Below, piece after piece: positions 1-8,570 of a stretch of 42,478 nucleotides of DNA. Source of the DNA: JABIDZ01 sp964402905 (lineage in GTDB: Archaea; Iainarchaeota; Iainarchaeia; Iainarchaeales; JAAZKV01); assembly GCA_964402905.1 (NCBI GenBank), contig CAYODU010000002.1, forward strand, positions 1 to 42,478. Direction: 5' to 3'. The translations under genes were made by a program, and so were the position numbers. The notes under the pieces were generated by a model. It made no database searches and was not told the origin of the DNA. It saw only the letters and a list, made by a program, of their open reading frames with translations. Numbering within the stretch: the stretch's first letter is position 1; the number at the start of each line of letters is the position of its first letter.

Positions 1-426
1 CCAAATTTTGGAGTAGAAAGAATGGGCGCCCCCGTGAGAAGTTATGCGCGAATTGACAAAACACAAATTAATTTGAGAGAACAAGTTTACTCTGCAGATT
101 ATGCATTGATACTCGATCCAACGCTTTTGACTGGACTTACTGAAGAAGTTTCGAATTTGATAATAGTTAATTCAAACAAAAAACCAAGCGAACTAAATAT
201 TAAAACAAAAGCAAAAGTAAAGTGTGTTGATATTACTAGTATTGCATTAAAAGTAATTGGAAAACCATTTGTAAATATTGCTTCTCTTGGCGCGTTTGCA
301 GCAATAACTGGTGAAATTTCTCTAAAAGGATTGGAAGAAGCAGTTCATGAAAAAATGGGTTCAAAGGGCCCAATAGTAGAAAAAAATATTAGTGCGATAA
401 AAGAAGTGTATGAAAAAGCAAAGTGA
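1..426 (+). CDS. porG: Pyruvate:ferredoxin oxidoreductase gamma subunit (5' partial)
   Basis: The gene runs in from the left edge: the first bases read PNFGVERMGAPV in frame, the typical gamma-subunit stretch, so the ATG at 22 is internal. About 141 residues of the C-terminal part are present. The gamma subunit belongs to the cytoplasmic four-subunit enzyme that oxidises pyruvate and CoA to acetyl-CoA and CO2 while reducing ferredoxin. Assignment rests on this motif, on the Rossmann-like end (NIASLGAFAAITG) and on the delta, alpha and beta genes directly downstream. Its TGA stop (424-426) lies inside the GTGAT Shine-Dalgarno of the next gene, implying translational coupling. A different 2-oxoacid substrate is possible, but the alpha and beta subunits look pyruvate-type. 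Confidence 0.9.
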   Translation, partial: PNFGVERMGAPVRSYARIDKTQINLREQVYSADYALILDPTLLTGLTEEVSNLIIVNSNKKPSELNIKTKAKVKCVDITSIALKVIGKPFVNIASLGAFAAITGEISLKGLEEAVHEKMGSKGPIVEKNISAIKEVYEKAK

Positions 427-431
427 TTTTT

Positions 432-713
432 ATGTCAGATAAAGAAAAATTAAAATTTAATAAGGGGGCAATTATTCATGAACCTGGTTCAACAAAAAAA
501 TATAAAACAGGCGAGTGGAGAACATTTAAACCGAGTATTGATAATGCAAAGTGTATTAAATGTGGAAAATGTTGGGCAAATTGTCCAGATGCAGCAATAA
601 TTCATAATAAGGATGGTAGCTTTGCAATTAATTATGAGTATTGCAAGGGTTGTCTTATTTGTGAAAAAGAGTGTCCTGTAAAAGCAATTAGTCATGTGCT
701 TGAGGAAAAATAA
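432..713 (+). CDS. porD: Pyruvate:ferredoxin oxidoreductase delta subunit (2x[4Fe-4S] ferredoxin)
   Basis: This 93-residue ferredoxin-like subunit has two complete cluster motifs, CIKCGKCWANCP and CKGCLICEKECP, each of the form CxxCxxCxxxCP. It would carry electrons from the thiamine-diphosphate site to external ferredoxin. I chose the ATG at 432 rather than the in-frame GTG at 423, because GTGAT at 423-427 is a good Shine-Dalgarno, followed by TTTT and ATG. The same spacing recurs before other genes in the window. The size and the gamma-delta-alpha-beta order match the archaeal four-subunit enzymes. Confidence 0.93.
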   Translation: MSDKEKLKFNKGAIIHEPGSTKKYKTGEWRTFKPSIDNAKCIKCGKCWANCPDAAIIHNKDGSFAINYEYCKGCLICEKECPVKAISHVLEEK

Positions 714-744
714 TTCAGAAAAAAAGATTTCGAAGGTTTTGTTT

Positions 745-1890
745 ATGGTAAAAAAAGTTGTTATTAGTGGAGCAGATGCGATTGCAGAAGCAGTTAAATT
801 GTGTAAACCAAAAGTTTTGCCGATGTATCCCATTACTCCAAGTACATTGATTCCAGAAAAATTAAGTGAATTTGTTTTTAATGGAGAAATGCAAGCAGAA
901 ATGATTCATGTGGAATCCGAACACAGCGCTGCTTCTGCATTATTTGGGGCATACGCTACGGGGGTACGCGCATTCACTGCTAGTGCAAGCAATGGAATAG
1001 CACTAATGCACGAATTAATACCAATTATTTCGTCTGCAAGATTTCCTGCGGTGATGGCTGTAACAAATAGGACGATAAGCGGGCCAATAAATATTTGGAA
1101 TGACCACAGTGACTCAATGAGCGAAAGAGACCAAGGCTGGATACAGTTTTATTGTGAATCAAGTCAAGAAGCTTTTGATACAACAATAATGGCTTATAAA
1201 ATAGCCGAAAAAGAAAATGTTTCTTTACCAGTAATGGTTTGTATAGATGGTTTCTCATTAAGCCATGTTTACGAACCAGTGCAGATAGAAGAACAAGAAA
1301 AAGTAGATTCTTTTTTGCCAGAATACAAACCAAAAGATTTTTTAGATACAAAAAAACCAAAGTCTTTCGGCCCAATCGCGTTTCCAAATAGTTTTTTTGA
1401 ATTCCATGAACAAGAACAATTGGCGATGCAACAAGCACTAAAAGAAATTCCGCTTGTGCACAAAGAATTTGAAAAAGAATTTGAAAGGAAATACGGGAAT
1501 GGTTTAATAGAATTAATAAAAATGAGTGACGCAAAATTTGTGATAATTGCGATGGGTACTGCGGTTGGTACTGCAAGAGTTGTTGTTGAAAAATTACGAA
1601 AAAAAGGAGAGAAAGTGGGTTTAATAAAACTAAAAACATTTAGGCCCTTTCCCGCAGAAGAAATAAAAAAAGCATTGAAAAATGTTAAAGCTCTTGGAGT
1701 GATTGATAGACACGCTTCTCTTGGAAGCGAAGGTGCGCTAACACTTGATGTAAAAGCAGCTTTGAAAGATGAGAAAGTAAAAGTAGAAGGATTTGTTGCG
1801 GGGTTAGGCGGAAGAGACATTAATTCGGAGAAAATAGAAAAGGTTTTTGAAACACTAAAAAAAGGCGGAAAGGGGTTTTGGTTGAAATAA
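745..1890 (+). CDS. porA: Pyruvate:ferredoxin oxidoreductase alpha subunit
   Basis: This 381-residue protein carries the alpha-subunit hallmarks: YPITPST near residue 28 and ESEHSAA near residue 57, which contacts the thiamine pyrophosphate, then a domain ending in VAGLGGRD. The GWIQFYCESSQEAFD stretch resembles pyruvate-specific enzymes. An upstream in-frame ATG at 694 lies inside porD. The ATG at 745 gives the expected N-terminus (MVKKVVISGADAIAEAV) and is preferred, although its Shine-Dalgarno (GAAGG) is weak. It sits between porD and porB on the same strand and forms the catalytic alpha-beta core with PorB. Confidence 0.93.
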   Translation: MVKKVVISGADAIAEAVKLCKPKVLPMYPITPSTLIPEKLSEFVFNGEMQAEMIHVESEHSAASALFGAYATGVRAFTASASNGIALMHELIPIISSARFPAVMAVTNRTISGPINIWNDHSDSMSERDQGWIQFYCESSQEAFDTTIMAYKIAEKENVSLPVMVCIDGFSLSHVYEPVQIEEQEKVDSFLPEYKPKDFLDTKKPKSFGPIAFPNSFFEFHEQEQLAMQQALKEIPLVHKEFEKEFERKYGNGLIELIKMSDAKFVIIAMGTAVGTARVVVEKLRKKGEKVGLIKLKTFRPFPAEEIKKALKNVKALGVIDRHASLGSEGALTLDVKAALKDEKVKVEGFVAGLGGRDINSEKIEKVFETLKKGGKGFWLK

Positions 1891-1915
1891 TTTTTAGGAA
1901 AAGGAAATGATTTTT

Positions 1916-2821
1916 ATGGTAGTAATGAGTATAGACGAAAAAGAGCTTTTTGCAAGCGGGCACAGAGCTTGTGCTGGTTGTGGAGAATCCCTTGCAATAC
2001 GACACATAATGAAGGCAGCTGGAGAAAAAACAATTGTAGCACAGGCAACTGGTTGCATGGAAGTGGTTTCTTCGCCTTATCCCGAAACTTCTTGGGAAGT
2101 ACCTTGGATTCACTCGGCATTTGAAAATGTTTCGGCAGTAGCATCTGGAATAAGAGCTGCATTAAACATGAAGGGTGATAAAGAAACAAATGTAATTGCT
2201 ATTGGCGGAGACGGCGCAAGTTTTGATATTGGTTTTGGTTCCCTGAGTGGGGCACTTGAAAGAGGAACAAAATTTTTGTACATAGCAACAGACAATGAAG
2301 CTTACATGAATACCGGAATACAAAGAAGCGGAGCAACATTTCCATATGCAGCAACAACAACAAGTCCTGCTGGAAAAGTTATTCACGGAAAACAACAACC
2401 AAAAAAACCTTTACCATTTATTGTTGCTTCTCATGGAATAGAATATGTGGCAACAGCAAGTGTAGCAAATTTAATTGATTTAAAAAATAAGGTACAGAAA
2501 GCACTAAAGATAGAGGGACCTTCATTTTTACATGTTTTTGTTCCATGTGTTCCAGGATGGAAAATTGATTCTTCAATGACTATTGAGATAGCGCGAAAGG
2601 CAATTAACTCTTGGGCGGCGCCGTTATATGAAATAGAAAAAGGGACACTGAAACTAACACAAAAACCCCAGAAAATTCCTATAGAAGAATATCTAATGCT
2701 TCAAGGAAGATTTAAGCACGTTACCCCAAGTATTGCAGAAAAAATACAGATATATGTTGATGAGAGAAAAAAGTTTTTAGAAGAAAATGATGGCAAGAAA
2801 ATATTTGATGCACTATTCTAA
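1916..2821 (+). CDS. porB: Pyruvate:ferredoxin oxidoreductase beta subunit (TPP-binding)
   Basis: The protein begins with a CAGCGE motif; together with Cys residues in GCMEV and FVPCVPGW this supplies the ligands of the beta-subunit iron-sulfur cluster. The thiamine-diphosphate/Mg2+ motif IGGDGASFDIGFG is followed by the usual ATDNEAYMNTG segment. The length (about 302 residues) is normal. The start is between ATG 1916 and ATG 1925; 1916 is chosen because TGAT lies at the same distance before it as in porD and rps3ae. The gene closes the por operon, and a T-rich convergent spacer follows. Confidence 0.93.
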   Translation: MVVMSIDEKELFASGHRACAGCGESLAIRHIMKAAGEKTIVAQATGCMEVVSSPYPETSWEVPWIHSAFENVSAVASGIRAALNMKGDKETNVIAIGGDGASFDIGFGSLSGALERGTKFLYIATDNEAYMNTGIQRSGATFPYAATTTSPAGKVIHGKQQPKKPLPFIVASHGIEYVATASVANLIDLKNKVQKALKIEGPSFLHVFVPCVPGWKIDSSMTIEIARKAINSWAAPLYEIEKGTLKLTQKPQKIPIEEYLMLQGRFKHVTPSIAEKIQIYVDERKKFLEENDGKKIFDALF

Positions 2822-2891
2822 GTTTTGATTAATTTAATTATTTGTTTGTTATTTTAATTTTTGCATATGGTTAACAAATTATACACTATTT

Positions 2892-3458
2892 CTAAAAATA
2901 ATTTTTGTGAATTATTTTTTCAAGTGGATTCTTTGAAACAATTATTTTTTCGTCTACAGAACGAATTTTTCTGTCATCAGAATCAACAAAAGAAGCGCTT
3001 TGCTTTGGGTAACCAAGAGCAATTAAAAGTAAACCATAGTGGCTGTTGGGGATGCCAAGCAAACGGTTTATTTGCCCCCAAGAAACACTTCCAAGGCAAC
3101 AAGAAGCAAGTCCTTCACTCTGTGCCAAAAGCAAAATATTTTCTATTGCAAGCCCCGCATCCATTTCAATATTCCTTGATTTTATTAGCGTGTTTGATAA
3201 AATAACAATGTAGGCTTTTGGTTCTTCTCCTCTTTCTGGACCCGAAGCAAAAGAATAATTTTTCCATTCTGTGCAATCAAATAATTTTAGAAGTAAATCT
3301 TCTCTATTAACAATAATATATTCAAGTGGCTGGAGATTCATTGCGCTTGGAGCAAGTCTTGCAGCTTCAATGAGCTCTTCGAGCAAGTCGGCAGAAACCC
3401 GTTTATTCAAAAACTTTCTGATACTCCTTCTATTTTTGATTGCCTCAAATGTCTCCAT
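2892..3458 (-). CDS. Nitroreductase-family FMN oxidoreductase
   Basis: The 188-residue protein has the N-terminal NRRSIRKF motif that binds the FMN phosphate, the APSAMNLQP segment typical of nitroreductases, and the C-terminal ALGYPKQ stretch. Members are dimeric NAD(P)H-dependent flavoproteins acting on nitro compounds, quinones or flavins; the physiological substrate cannot be read from sequence. It is convergent with porB and divergent from the phosphatase gene. No iron-sulfur domain is fused to it. The start at 3458 has no strong Shine-Dalgarno, and an AT-rich TATA-like stretch lies about 29 bases upstream on the minus strand. Confidence 0.88.
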   Translation of the reverse strand: METFEAIKNRRSIRKFLNKRVSADLLEELIEAARLAPSAMNLQPLEYIIVNREDLLLKLFDCTEWKNYSFASGPERGEEPKAYIVILSNTLIKSRNIEMDAGLAIENILLLAQSEGLASCCLGSVSWGQINRLLGIPNSHYGLLLIALGYPKQSASFVDSDDRKIRSVDEKIIVSKNPLEKIIHKNYF

Positions 3459-3524
3459 TACTTATCATCAGTTCGATTATTATTTATGCATATGTAATTT
3501 TTCTATAAAAAGGGTATATTTTTA

Positions 3525-4169
3525 ATGACTCTTTTAAGAAAATATTTTGGTGTTAAATTGAAGGTTTTTTTGTTAAGACATGGAGAAACAACTGGGGACA
3601 TTGAAGACCGTTACGGCGGGGATTACGATGACCACTTAACAGAAAATGGAAGAGAAGAATCTGCAGAATTAGCTAAACGACTTGAAAACAAGAATATACA
3701 AAAGTTTTTTGTTAGCCCAAGAATAAGAGCAATTGAAACATCTTTAATAATTGCAAAAAGTGTTCCTGGAAAATATATTACGCTAAGCGAGATTCGTGAA
3801 AGAAATTCTTATGGCGTTTTAACAGGATTAACAAAAAAAGAAGCGCAAAAAAAGTTTGAAGAAGAAGTTGAAGAAATTGAATCAAATAACCCTTATCACA
3901 AATTAGCTAATGCAGAAGATTACTTTGATTTTGCAGAGCGAGTGCTGGGAGCATTCAATAAAACTGTTGAAGAAGAATTTGAAAACAATACTGAAGCAAT
4001 TGCATTTATTACTCATGGTGGGCCTATAACAGCAATTTTTAGAGAAATTTTGGGTTTTGAGTTAAAAGGGATAAAAGACTGTGCTCTTTTTGAACTAGAA
4101 TATGATGGCGATGGATTTGAAATTATTTATGCCCACGATGTAAAATCAATTGAAGCTGGGTTAATCTAA
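3525..4169 (+). CDS. Histidine phosphatase superfamily (phosphoglycerate-mutase-like) protein
   Basis: The RHGE catalytic motif (residues 18-21) and a second histidine in ITHGG (about residue 164) define the histidine phosphatase fold. An arginine in SPRIRAIET and the acidic ERNSYGVLTG segment complete the usual active site. It could be a phosphoglycerate mutase or, more likely, a broad phosphatase; sequence alone does not decide. At 214 residues it is normal in size. The first ten residues before KVFLLRHGE are unusually long, so a TTG start near 3558 is possible. CTATAAAAAG just upstream is a plausible TATA element. Confidence 0.85.
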   Translation: MTLLRKYFGVKLKVFLLRHGETTGDIEDRYGGDYDDHLTENGREESAELAKRLENKNIQKFFVSPRIRAIETSLIIAKSVPGKYITLSEIRERNSYGVLTGLTKKEAQKKFEEEVEEIESNNPYHKLANAEDYFDFAERVLGAFNKTVEEEFENNTEAIAFITHGGPITAIFREILGFELKGIKDCALFELEYDGDGFEIIYAHDVKSIEAGLI

Positions 4170-4188
4170 AAAATATAGAAAAGCTTTT

Positions 4189-4956
4189 TCATTTTAATAA
4201 TCTTTGTACTCTTTCAAAAGGCAAACCGCTTTTTTCGCAAAGAGAAATTATTTTTTCTTTGTTTCCTTTTAGTCCTTTCCAATCAATAACAATCATTTCT
4301 GCTTTTGTGTAATCAATCATTTGTGCAAGCGTATCCTCATTTAAATTATCTAAATTGTAGTGGGGGCAGATGTGCCCGAAAGAAAATTCTTTTCGTAAAA
4401 CAAGCTTGGTAAAATCCGGGGCATAGTGGCCTCCGCCTAAACCTATACAAATTTTGTCATTATTTTCTTTCAAAGTAGTTTCAACAACATTTTCTGCAAC
4501 CATTCTTGCGTACTCTCTGTTGTTCCATTCTTTTAGCGAGCTCCCAAGTTCAATAAAGCAAACATTTTTCCCTTCAACGAAAGGGCCATGGTGGGTTACT
4601 TCTAAACAAACACTGAAGTGAGCGTGTCCGCGCTTTGCTTCTTTTTCAAACCAGCGCACGTAATTGCTTTGAATTTTTGGAAGAGAACCTACAAGCTTTT
4701 TTGGTGTTCCGCCATAATCGGCGTTCCCAAAGTTACCGATGCTATGCGAAGTTAAAGAAGTTGTTCCTGCAACGCTTTGGTGTTTGGAAACAACAATAAT
4801 TTTTTGTTCTGCGACTTTTTCAAGTTGGAGAGCGATAGTGTCAATATCAAATTCGTAATAATTTGCCCATTTTGGCAAACCAATTTCTTTGAGTGCTTGG
4901 GCAATAGAAACACTCGCCTCATCTTTTAGAGCGCAAACAATTGCAATTTTTTCCAT
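4189..4956 (-). CDS. dtdA: D-aminoacyl-tRNA deacylase (archaeal DtdA/GEK1 family)
   Basis: The 255-residue protein matches the archaeal and plant deacylase that removes D-amino acids from mischarged tRNAs. Visible family motifs, in order, are SKHQSVAGTTSLTSHSIGNFG, EVTHHGPF, FIELGSSLKEW, GLGGGHYAP and FGHICPHY; the conserved histidines are expected to bind zinc. It stands alone on the minus strand with a 59-base spacer to the next leftward gene. AT-rich sequence before the ATG and no Shine-Dalgarno suggest a leaderless transcript. Confidence 0.92.
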   Translation of the reverse strand: MEKIAIVCALKDEASVSIAQALKEIGLPKWANYYEFDIDTIALQLEKVAEQKIIVVSKHQSVAGTTSLTSHSIGNFGNADYGGTPKKLVGSLPKIQSNYVRWFEKEAKRGHAHFSVCLEVTHHGPFVEGKNVCFIELGSSLKEWNNREYARMVAENVVETTLKENNDKICIGLGGGHYAPDFTKLVLRKEFSFGHICPHYNLDNLNEDTLAQMIDYTKAEMIVIDWKGLKGNKEKIISLCEKSGLPFERVQRLLK

Positions 4957-5015
4957 AACAATTATAACAAAATATAAGTTTAAAATACTCTTTTTTTAGT
5001 AGAGTTACAACAGTT

Positions 5016-6041
5016 TTATTTCACAGAAATTTCACTTATTATTCTTTCTAAACGAACTATAGTCTCTTTTTTTTCTTTTTTCATTTGATACTTTTCAAGA
5101 AACTTTTTATGGCGTGACCGGATTTCTTTTGCTGAAGCTTCTCTTATTTTTTTATCATTAACAATTCCTTTTTTCACCATATTTATCCCCATGTCGGTTG
5201 GTGAAAAGTAACTTTGCATAAAGTTTTTTTTACTTGTTATTTTTAAAATAATTTTTTTCAAAACAGGGAAAGCATTTATATCGCGATTATAGTTTATTGC
5301 AATTTTTCCATATGTTTTTTTATAAAAAGGATCAATCATTACCTTGTCTTTTATATCAGCTGTAGCGGCTTCATACGCCAGATTAACTTCATGTGTTATT
5401 GGGAGATTCCACACTGGAAAAGTTTCTATTTTTGCATAGCCCGCATCTATACCATTTTTCTCCAAGTGATAAATCTGGCTCAGGCAAAAAAACATTTTTC
5501 CACTGTCGGCGCCAATTCCCGTGACAACAATCATTTTCTTTTTTGTTTTTAAAAAAGTTTGTGAAGCAAAACCATTTTTTCCAAAAACGTTCTCTAATTT
5601 CTTTGGATAACCGCTTATTGTTTTTGTTGTAAGAACCTTGATACCTTTTTCTTCAAGCTTTTTTTTGAATTTAACTGATTTTTTTTGCTTGTTTGTGTAC
5701 ATGCCTAAGACAACACATAAAAAATCAAGCCCCTTTTCTTTTAATTTTTTTATTTCATATAAAGCAATTTCTTCAATCTTTTTTTTGCTTGTGCCCCAGG
5801 TATTGTTCTTGTTAAGTTCTTTTGAGTTAATGCAGTAAACAAAAGCAGTTTCTTTGAATCTTTTTATCATTTGTAATTTATTATCTTTTTTGTACCCGGG
5901 CAAAACTCTTGCTGCATGCTCATCTACAAGTAAGTGCCCGCCGATTTCAATGTAAAGTACATCAAATTTGTTTCTTCTTTTTTGTAGTTCTGTTATTTCT
6001 GCGTTAAAGTATTCTTTATTATTAAAAGCGTTCTGAGGCAT
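5016..6041 (-). CDS. DUF1846 (UPF0371) family protein, C-terminally short
   Basis: The N-terminal part (LYIEIGGHLLVDEHAARVLPG), a glycine-rich loop (VVTGIGADSGK, residues 172-182) and the AGYAKIETFPVWNLP / VNLAYEAATADI / INYNRDINAFPVL segments are clear DUF1846 signatures. Bacterial members are, from memory, near 500 residues; this one has 341 and stops shortly after SPTDMGINM, so the usual C-terminal region is missing. The glycine loop resembles a nucleotide-binding loop, but no biochemical role is established that I can cite. It is divergent from the small gene at 6153. The lysine-rich C-terminus may reflect AT-rich composition. Confidence 0.85.
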   Translation of the reverse strand: MPQNAFNNKEYFNAEITELQKRRNKFDVLYIEIGGHLLVDEHAARVLPGYKKDNKLQMIKRFKETAFVYCINSKELNKNNTWGTSKKKIEEIALYEIKKLKEKGLDFLCVVLGMYTNKQKKSVKFKKKLEEKGIKVLTTKTISGYPKKLENVFGKNGFASQTFLKTKKKMIVVTGIGADSGKMFFCLSQIYHLEKNGIDAGYAKIETFPVWNLPITHEVNLAYEAATADIKDKVMIDPFYKKTYGKIAINYNRDINAFPVLKKIILKITSKKNFMQSYFSPTDMGINMVKKGIVNDKKIREASAKEIRSRHKKFLEKYQMKKEKKETIVRLERIISEISVK

Positions 6042-6152
6042 CTTATCATTTAGATTAAGTTAAAGTAATTAATAAGACTTTTACTGTTATTTTGTCTAAT
6101 TTATAATTAGTTTTTTAAGGTTTATCAAGCCAATTTTAACTGAGGTGTTTTA

Positions 6153-6305
6153 ATGGTAGTAGAATACGGTGAATTCAAAGGAAACAAACTAATAATTTTG
6201 AAGAGAAACGAAGCAGATAACTTTCCATTCCAGTTTGGAAAAGGAAAAGCAAAGTTAATAGTTGAGAACTTTGATGCAATAAAGACTTTTGCTGAAGAAG
6301 AATAA
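6153..6305 (+). CDS. Small conserved-looking 50-residue protein
   Basis: The ATG at 6153 has an excellent Shine-Dalgarno, GAGGTG at 6142-6147, and opens a 50-codon frame ending in TAA. The product begins MVVEYGEFKGNKLIILKR, contains FPFQFGKGKAKLI and ends in an acidic tail (TFAEEE). The composition is that of a compact soluble protein, not a random frame. I do not recognise an assigned function; small archaeal proteins with a similar FPFQFG...KAKLI core seem familiar, but I cannot name the family. It is divergent from the DUF1846 gene and is followed by a T-rich stretch. Confidence 0.75.
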   Translation: MVVEYGEFKGNKLIILKRNEADNFPFQFGKGKAKLIVENFDAIKTFAEEE

Positions 6306-6407
6306 ACTTTTTTGTTTTGCTTACATATTTTTTGCTTTTATTTTTAGGCAGTGTGTATACAGAAACGTTTGTTCTTTTTTCTTTAGTTATTGATTTTCTT
6401 AGTTAAG

Positions 6408-6417
6408 TATTTATATT
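6408..6417 (+). promoter_or_regulatory. TATA box of the acyl-CoA synthetase gene
   Basis: TATTTATATT is centred about 26 bases before the ATG at 6438. With no Shine-Dalgarno, this spacing fits a leaderless archaeal transcript. Confidence 0.55.
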
Positions 6418-6437
6418 GAAAAGCATTTATTCTTGCC

Positions 6438-8465
6438 ATGGTACTAACTAATCTTTTTAATCCTAAAGTAGTTGCTGTTATAGGGGCATCAAACACGCCC
6501 GGAAAAGTAGGTTATGCTATAATAAAAAATCTCATGGAAGCTGATTTCTCGGGAGAAATAATCCCAATTAATATTAAAGAAAAAAAAGTTCAGGGGATAA
6601 CTGCTTATCCATCCGTACTAAAAGTAAAAAAAACGATTGATACTGCGATAATAGTTGTTCCTGCAAAAGTTGTTGTACCAGTGATGCAGGAGTGTGCTAA
6701 AAAGAAAATTAAGAATGCTGTTATAATAACTGCCGGTTTTTCTGAAACGGGGGAAGAAGGAAAAAAAATTGAAGAAGAAATAAGAAAAATAGTTGAGAAA
6801 CACAAAATGCACGTTGTTGGGCCCAACACGCTTGGGATAATCAATACTGAGAACGGTTTTAATGCTTCTTTTTCATCTACTTTCCCGAGTCAAGGTAATA
6901 TTGCGGTTGTTTCTCAGAGTGGCGCCCTTTGCACAGCAATACTTGACTGGGCGAGACAAGAAAAAATTGGTTTTAGTAAATTCATTAGCACCGGAAACAA
7001 ATCTTTTATGAGTGAGTGCACTTACTTTTCTTTTCTTGAAAAAGATACTCGGACAAAAGCAGTTCTTGTATATATGGAATCAGTAAGAAATAATGAATTG
7101 TTTTTGCATGCTGCTGCAAAGCTTGCTAGAAAAAAAACAGTTGTTTTGCTTAAATCGGGCAGATCTCCTGCAGGACAAAAAGCTGCTTCTTCTCACACTG
7201 GGGCTCTTAGTGTTGATGATAATATTTTTTCTGTAGCTTGTGATAAAGCAAATGTTATAAGAGTTAATTCAATAGAAGGATTTTTTGATATGGCAAGATT
7301 GTTATCAAAAATAAAAAAGCTTGATGGTTTAAATTTAGCTGTTGTTACTAATGCGGGTGGTCCAGGAGTAATAGTTGCAGACTCTGCATCCGTACACAAT
7401 TTTCCTTTACCTGAATTCAGCAAAAAAACTTTGGATACAGTAAAAGAAATTAATCCACATGCATCTAATCCGCTTGATCTTATTGGAGATGCTCAGCCGA
7501 TTGATTATAGGACTGCACTAAAAGTTCTTCAAAATGATCCAAAGATTGATTTTGTATACACTTTGCTTACTCCACAGAGTATGACTGATCCAGACAGAGT
7601 GGCCGATATAATTGTTGAACTTAACACGAAGAAACCAATTATTTGTTCTTTTATTGGAGGAACAAGCGTAAGCCATGCAAGGCGTTACATGCGAGAGAAT
7701 GGGGTTTCAGAATTCGAGACTCCTGAAAGAGGCATAAAGGCTCTTTCAAAACTTAAAAATTATTTTGAACGAAAAGCAGTTAAAAAAATCTTTGAGCAGA
7801 AAACAAATCCTCTCCCAGAAACACAAAAAGTTATTGCAGAAAAAAGTTTGTTATCTATGCCCGAAACATTTAACATATTAAAAGAATTTAACATCCCTTT
7901 TTGCAAAACAGTTTTTATTTCAAAAAAAGAGGATATAGAAAAAATTGAAATTAATTTTCCAGTTGCATTAAAGGCTGCTGGGGGAATTCCACATAAAACG
8001 GATCTTGGTTTAGTCAAAGCAAATATTACAAATAAAGATGAACTTGCTAAGACTGCTGAAAAAATGTTTGCAAAGCTTTCTGAAATAAAAAAGCCAGTGC
8101 TTTTGGCAGTGCAAGAAATGGTTGTTGGGCAGGAAGTACTTGTCTCAAGTATTACAAATGAGTTTGGAAAAATAATTACTTACGGACTTGGGGGGATATT
8201 TGTTGAGATAATGAAGGATGTTTCGCAAAAAATTGCTCCAATAAATGATTCAGATATTGAGGAAATGCTTAGGGAAGTAAAGGGAACAAAAGTGCTTCTG
8301 GGCGCGAGAACAAAAAAGAAGTATGATTTAGAATCATTAACAAAAATAATAAAACAAGTTTCTTTGCTTGCATTAACTTATCCTGAACTCAAAGAAATTG
8401 AGCTCAATCCGGTGATAGTAACTGAGAACGGCGCCTTTGCAATAGACGCAATAATGGTGAAATAA
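6438..8465 (+). CDS. ADP-forming acyl-CoA (acetate-CoA) ligase, fused alpha-beta
   Basis: The 675-residue protein joins the alpha part (CoA-binding AVIGASNTPGKVG at residues 13-25, GPNTLG at 128-133, SQSGAL at 159-164, phosphohistidine His253 in SSHTGAL) to a C-terminal ATP-grasp beta part. The beta part has His519 in IPHKTDLG, the second histidine of the phosphate relay, and a final IELNPV motif. The enzyme makes ATP from ADP and phosphate while cleaving acyl-CoA, usually acetyl-CoA. With the pyruvate:ferredoxin oxidoreductase encoded earlier, it would complete pyruvate-to-acetate fermentation. Substrate breadth cannot be read from sequence. All key histidines are present. Confidence 0.93.
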   Translation: MVLTNLFNPKVVAVIGASNTPGKVGYAIIKNLMEADFSGEIIPINIKEKKVQGITAYPSVLKVKKTIDTAIIVVPAKVVVPVMQECAKKKIKNAVIITAGFSETGEEGKKIEEEIRKIVEKHKMHVVGPNTLGIINTENGFNASFSSTFPSQGNIAVVSQSGALCTAILDWARQEKIGFSKFISTGNKSFMSECTYFSFLEKDTRTKAVLVYMESVRNNELFLHAAAKLARKKTVVLLKSGRSPAGQKAASSHTGALSVDDNIFSVACDKANVIRVNSIEGFFDMARLLSKIKKLDGLNLAVVTNAGGPGVIVADSASVHNFPLPEFSKKTLDTVKEINPHASNPLDLIGDAQPIDYRTALKVLQNDPKIDFVYTLLTPQSMTDPDRVADIIVELNTKKPIICSFIGGTSVSHARRYMRENGVSEFETPERGIKALSKLKNYFERKAVKKIFEQKTNPLPETQKVIAEKSLLSMPETFNILKEFNIPFCKTVFISKKEDIEKIEINFPVALKAAGGIPHKTDLGLVKANITNKDELAKTAEKMFAKLSEIKKPVLLAVQEMVVGQEVLVSSITNEFGKIITYGLGGIFVEIMKDVSQKIAPINDSDIEEMLREVKGTKVLLGARTKKKYDLESLTKIIKQVSLLALTYPELKEIELNPVIVTENGAFAIDAIMVK

Positions 8466-8508
8466 AACTATTTCCATTTAACAAATTTTGTAATAAATTT
8501 AAAAAACA

Positions 8509-8519
8509 CTATTTATAGG
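8509..8519 (+). promoter_or_regulatory. TATA box of the dus gene
   Basis: CTATTTATAGG lies about 57 bases before the ATG at 8571, predicting a start near 8540 and a leader of about 30 bases containing AGGT, a weak Shine-Dalgarno. Confidence 0.45.
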
Positions 8520-8570
8520 ACACTTTTGTGTGGGTTCCCGCTTTTAAATTTTTTTAGGTAAAAACTCTAT

